From: Fidelibacterota bacterium
Lineage (GTDB): Bacteria > Fidelibacterota > Marinisomatia > Marinisomatales > TCS55
Assembly (NCBI GenBank): GCA_014239505.1
Contig: JAAZYT010000171.1
Span: 1 to 9,179 of the forward strand
Length of the DNA: 9,179 nucleotides
Direction of reading: 5' to 3'
The notes beneath the pieces were generated by a model. The model did no database searches. It worked only from the letters and a program-made list of their open reading frames with translations, and was not told the DNA's origin. The first letter of the stretch is position 1, and each line of letters opens with the position of its first letter. The translations under genes were made by a program, and so were the position numbers. Shown here piece after piece: positions 6,758 through 9,179 of this stretch.

Positions 6758-6948
6758 TGTCTTTATATCGTCCTAAATTCATCAAAGAATGGTGGGACAT
6801 CAAAAGAGAAGGGGGTTATAAGCTTCTCCTGAAAAAAAAGGGGTGGCAGGTAATAATCACGTTCTTTATGTACTACCTTATTCGTGACTCTATACTATAT
6901 ATTATTATCCCTTATTATGGATTTTCAGTTTTTAAAGGATGCTTTTAA
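6757..6948 (+). CDS. Small (63-aa) membrane protein of unknown function
   Basis: The start ATG shares its first base with the previous stop (TAATG), which is strong support for a real, co-translated gene. Residues 1-30 are basic and amphipathic (FIKEWWDIKREGG, LLLKKKGW). Residues about 31-56 form a hydrophobic span (QVIITFFMYYLIRDSILYIIIPYYGF), interrupted by Arg43-Asp44, which could form an intramembrane ion pair or split the span into two short hairpin segments. Many Lys/Arg before the span predict N-in orientation. The pattern of a basic helix, KGW, hydrophobic stretch, RDS/T-LYI and PY looks like a small conserved protein I have a vague memory of in related phyla, but I cannot name it. 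Function is unknown. Its two upstream partners are ispG and a small exported protein. Confidence 0.7.
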   Translation: MSLYRPKFIKEWWDIKREGGYKLLLKKKGWQVIITFFMYYLIRDSILYIIIPYYGFSVFKGCF

Positions 6949-6963
6949 TATTTATTTGTAAAT

Positions 6964-6969
6964 TATAAT
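6964..6969 (+). promoter_or_regulatory. Candidate -10 box for the 235-aa gene
   Basis: A perfect TATAAT lies in the 45-bp gap, inside an exact 12-bp palindrome (6960-6971). No good -35 box is seen 16-19 bp upstream. A TATTTTTG (6971-6978) also fits the Bacteroidetes -7 consensus TAnnTTTG, but a TTTG at proper spacing is missing. An A+T-only motif is weak evidence. Confidence 0.28.
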
Positions 6970-6974
6970 TTATT

Positions 6975-6990
6975 TTTGATAATAATCAAA
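6975..6990. promoter_or_regulatory. 6-bp inverted repeat 3 nt before a start codon
   Basis: TTTGAT (6975-6980), loop AATA, ATCAAA (6985-6990) is an exact hairpin or operator-like dyad, ending 3 nt before the ATG at 6994 and just after the candidate -10 box. It may be a regulator site or chance in AT-rich DNA. Confidence 0.22.
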
Positions 6991-6993
6991 TAA

Positions 6994-7701
6994 ATGAATA
7001 ATTATAAATATAAACACTCTTCTAAAGTTAGATCTCTATTGGAAAAAATAAGGTTGATTAATCCTTTATATGATATTGAGATTATTTTTCCAAAGATCAG
7101 GTGGCCTGATAATTCAGTAAATCAATTACTAGAAAAGAATAAAATGATGAGAATGCATCATGCTATCTCAATTAATGCTTTGAATAACGATATTGGTTTA
7201 CAGGCAATAGTTGATAGAAACTCAGAAGCAGATTTGTGGATTCATATTATTGATGATAAAAAAAATATTATCGGTTGGTCTATTAATAAAAAGCTTATCA
7301 TTAATAATCAAACTGCGAACTACTTTCAAATAACCATGTTTCATCAAAAAATTCAAGGTCAAGGGTTTTATCCTTTACTTAATGAAATAAGAATTGAAAT
7401 TATAAAACCTGATTTATTATTTGTTAGAACGCAAAACCCACAAGTATATAAATATTTCACTAAACTATGTCAGAATCATAACTTTAAAATTTCACCAACT
7501 AAAGAATACATTAATATCAAAATGGTAAAACTTTTAGAAAATATATTTGATAATCTTGATAATAAATCCGTTCAACGTGGATTATTTAATAAGGCAATAT
7601 CTAATTATCCTCCAAAATTTGAAAAAGATACTGAATTAATTTGGAGTAGAATGAATATAGATAAAGGTGACTGTTTAGTGATTGTAGGATATCAAGACTA
7701 A
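6994..7701 (+). CDS. Uncharacterised protein, possibly GNAT-like acetyltransferase
   Basis: The protein has 235 residues. An in-frame TAA directly precedes the ATG (6991-6993), so the start cannot be further upstream. There is no signal peptide or membrane segment, so it is probably cytoplasmic. Features that recall the GNAT fold: a strand with IIGWSINKKL (92-101); a strand ITMFHQKIQGQGFYPLLNEI (113-132), in which Q-x-x-G-x-G followed by a helix resembles the acetyl-CoA pyrophosphate loop; and DLLFVRTQNPQVYKYFTKL (140-158), like the strand-helix motif in which T-x-N-P precedes the last helix of many GNATs. The N-terminal 50 residues and the C-terminal 60 residues match nothing I know. The substrate is unknown. 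Confidence that it is a gene is high; confidence in the fold is about one half. It is convergent with the metallopeptidase gene, 13 bp away. Confidence 0.7.
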   Translation: MNNYKYKHSSKVRSLLEKIRLINPLYDIEIIFPKIRWPDNSVNQLLEKNKMMRMHHAISINALNNDIGLQAIVDRNSEADLWIHIIDDKKNIIGWSINKKLIINNQTANYFQITMFHQKIQGQGFYPLLNEIRIEIIKPDLLFVRTQNPQVYKYFTKLCQNHNFKISPTKEYINIKMVKLLENIFDNLDNKSVQRGLFNKAISNYPPKFEKDTELIWSRMNIDKGDCLVIVGYQD

Positions 7702-7714
7702 TAATAAATAATAA
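7702..7714. other. 13-bp A/T-only convergent junction
   Basis: Only 13 bases separate the two convergent stop codons. The junction and flanks contain an A/T-only palindrome, AATAATTATT (7710-7719), which reaches into the minus-strand stop. No G+C stem with a T-run exists on either strand, so each transcript must end inside the opposing gene or by another mechanism. Confidence 0.4.
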
Positions 7715-9179
7715 TTATTTAATGAATGTAATTTTTTTCCATTCTTGATTTATTTCAGTAGCTACTTTTATATAATAAATTCCAGATGATAGTTTATTCT
7801 TTGCAATATTCTTACCATGCCAAGTGAAATTATGATTTCCTGAATTTAATTTATCATTATATAACTGATCAACTTTTCTGCCAGTAATATCATACACATC
7901 TATTGTTATTCTTGTATCTCTAAGCATGTAAACTGAAAATTTGATTAACCCATTGAATGGATTTGGGTATGGGTTAGATAGATTGAAATCCATTGGAACA
8001 TTTGAGTTAGTACCTGATTTTCCATCACGTATAATTATGTTATAGTCCCAGTTGTTACTTAATGAATCTTGACTTACAATTGATAGATGGATTGACTTTA
8101 TATCTAAGGGGTCAATATTGATTGATGGGGTTGATAAAATTAAATAAGAGTCATCATTCTTTGTAATAATTGAATTCATTTGAATATCAGAAAAAGGACC
8201 ACTTATATTTTTTAAATCAATTTGTACAGGTGTAGTAGAAAAAATTTGAATGTATTCACTACCAAACCGAGAGAGACTGATAGACTTAATTGTATCTACA
8301 TTACCCATCTCAAAGTTTATTTTTTGTAAAATTGCTGGTCTGTTAACTGGATAGGACTCTGCTTCTTCATATGAAAAATCTCCAGCATTGGATTGTGAAG
8401 ACATGATAAAATTTGCAATCGACATTCCATTTAATGCTTGTTGAAATGAATAGCCTAGTTTATTTAAAGCGTTATCAATTGCTAAGTGAGAGCCATCAAT
8501 CTCACGACTATCTGAAATAGCAGATTGATCTAATATTTTGCGAATTGTGCTATTACCGCCCATATGTTGTTCTATATACTCAAAAAATATAAATGAACCA
8601 TACCAGTGATAGCCACTTTCATCTAAAGAACGATGGGGAAAATTGAACCATTCCTCCATGTATTGATAGCAATCATTTATTTCATCATAAATTTCTTCTT
8701 CCATCCATACAGCTGAAGATTCTAGAAGCCAAGGTTTTTCCCATCCATCATATCCAAATTGAATAGCATGATAATATTCATGAGCTATAGTAACTTTGAT
8801 ATTCATCAATTCTTCTAGAGGAAAATTCTTATAATTATTTCGCATGGCCATGTAACTTGTAAATGCATTTTTCTCTTTACGTGAAATTGACTTCTCATTA
8901 TCGCCAGTACTTTGTGCAAATTCTTCAGGTTGAACATAACCATAGTAGCGTGATGAAAGATTCCTTATATAAACATCATAATGTTCTGAACCACCTTTAT
9001 CTCTATCTGAAGAATAGTATCCATCAGTTGGTGGTTGTAAATAACCCATTTTATTATGAAGAAGATTAGTAACATTATTAAAAATCATTGCAACTGAATC
9101 AATGTAATCTGGTATACTATTTCCATTAATATCAGAATTATTAACAGCATGATACCCACTAGTAGTGTAATGGAAGCGA
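7715..9179 (-). CDS. Secreted zinc metallopeptidase with T9SS C-terminal sorting domain (5' end outside window)
   Basis: The frame is open from the right edge (first full codon 9176-9178) to TAA at 7715-7717, 487 residues visible. The ATG at 9088 is internal, because 30 residues with family character precede it, including a calcium-loop-like DINGNSIPDYID (9098-9133). Numbering from that ATG: HEYYH at 103-107 is the zinc HExxH site, and Glu123 in LLESSAVWMEEE is the likely third ligand, in the gluzincin style. The arrangement (calcium-loop motif, GYLQPPTDG, HExxHAIQFGYD, W.ESSA.WMEE) matches the putative metalloproteases of the MXAN_6640 type, an assignment from memory. Residues 372-457 are a Por/type IX sorting domain (NPYPNPFNG, ITIDVYDITGRKV, SSGIYYIKV, last KITFIK), so the enzyme should cross the outer membrane and be released or attached there. 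The signal peptide would lie beyond the window. Confidence 0.88.
   Translation of the reverse strand, partial: RFHYTTSGYHAVNNSDINGNSIPDYIDSVAMIFNNVTNLLHNKMGYLQPPTDGYYSSDRDKGGSEHYDVYIRNLSSRYYGYVQPEEFAQSTGDNEKSISRKEKNAFTSYMAMRNNYKNFPLEELMNIKVTIAHEYYHAIQFGYDGWEKPWLLESSAVWMEEEIYDEINDCYQYMEEWFNFPHRSLDESGYHWYGSFIFFEYIEQHMGGNSTIRKILDQSAISDSREIDGSHLAIDNALNKLGYSFQQALNGMSIANFIMSSQSNAGDFSYEEAESYPVNRPAILQKINFEMGNVDTIKSISLSRFGSEYIQIFSTTPVQIDLKNISGPFSDIQMNSIITKNDDSYLILSTPSINIDPLDIKSIHLSIVSQDSLSNNWDYNIIIRDGKSGTNSNVPMDFNLSNPYPNPFNGLIKFSVYMLRDTRITIDVYDITGRKVDQLYNDKLNSGNHNFTWHGKNIAKNKLSSGIYYIKVATEINQEWKKITFIK
7718..7975 (-). other. Por/type IX secretion C-terminal sorting domain
   Basis: These are the last 86 codons of the metallopeptidase gene. 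They contain the family signature in order: NPYPNPFNG, a strand with basic and hydrophobic residues (ITIDVYD), ITGRKV, GNHNFTWHGKN, LSSGIYYIKV and a final basic KITFIK. The domain is removed or used as an anchor signal after outer-membrane translocation. Its presence implies a T9SS elsewhere in the genome. Confidence 0.85.

Noticed and set aside
8863..9069. 68-codon plus-strand reading frame
   Set aside because: It is antisense to the well-supported metallopeptidase gene and has His/Tyr-rich shadow composition.

Overview
The window is AT-rich (roughly 30% G+C by eye) with short intergenic gaps, almost no Shine-Dalgarno sequences and several secreted or lipid-anchored proteins. The rightmost gene ends in a Por/type IX secretion (T9SS) C-terminal sorting domain. 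Together these point to a free-living, probably marine, bacterium of the Fibrobacteres-Chlorobi-Bacteroidetes sphere. Candidatus Marinimicrobia (SAR406) is my best guess, inferred from protein style and not proven. Nothing looks mobile: no IS, phage, CRISPR, tRNA or rRNA gene was seen.

Layout. (1) Bases 1-2193, plus strand, form an envelope block. It holds the 3' end of a probable outer-membrane beta-barrel gene that enters from the left edge, a 112-aa lipoprotein carrying a heavy-metal-associated (HMA/MerP-like) domain, and a 395-aa lipoprotein with sialidase-type Asp-boxes and a conserved-looking Cys-x-Cys-Cys site. The last gene starts on a TTG inside the stop of the previous one. Metal (possibly copper) handling at the cell surface is a reasonable hypothesis. 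(2) Bases 2242-5213 hold two exported tetratricopeptide-repeat (TPR) proteins; the first has a lysine-rich N-terminus built from a 67-residue duplication. (3) Bases 5242-6948 hold ispG (MEP isoprenoid pathway, [4Fe-4S] enzyme), then a small exported protein of unknown function and a 63-aa membrane protein, joined by junctions of +1 and -1 bp, so they are very probably co-translated. (4) Bases 6994-7701 hold a 235-aa protein, possibly GNAT-like. (5) Bases 7715-9179, minus strand and convergent, hold a zinc metallopeptidase (HExxH) with the T9SS sorting domain; its 5' part lies beyond the right edge.

No gene-free stretch exceeds about 110 bp. The gaps contain a plausible promoter before the HMA gene, a perfect TATAAT before the 235-aa gene, and small inverted repeats placed just upstream of several start codons. 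The least described items are the HMA/Asp-box lipoprotein pair and the two small genes coupled to ispG.
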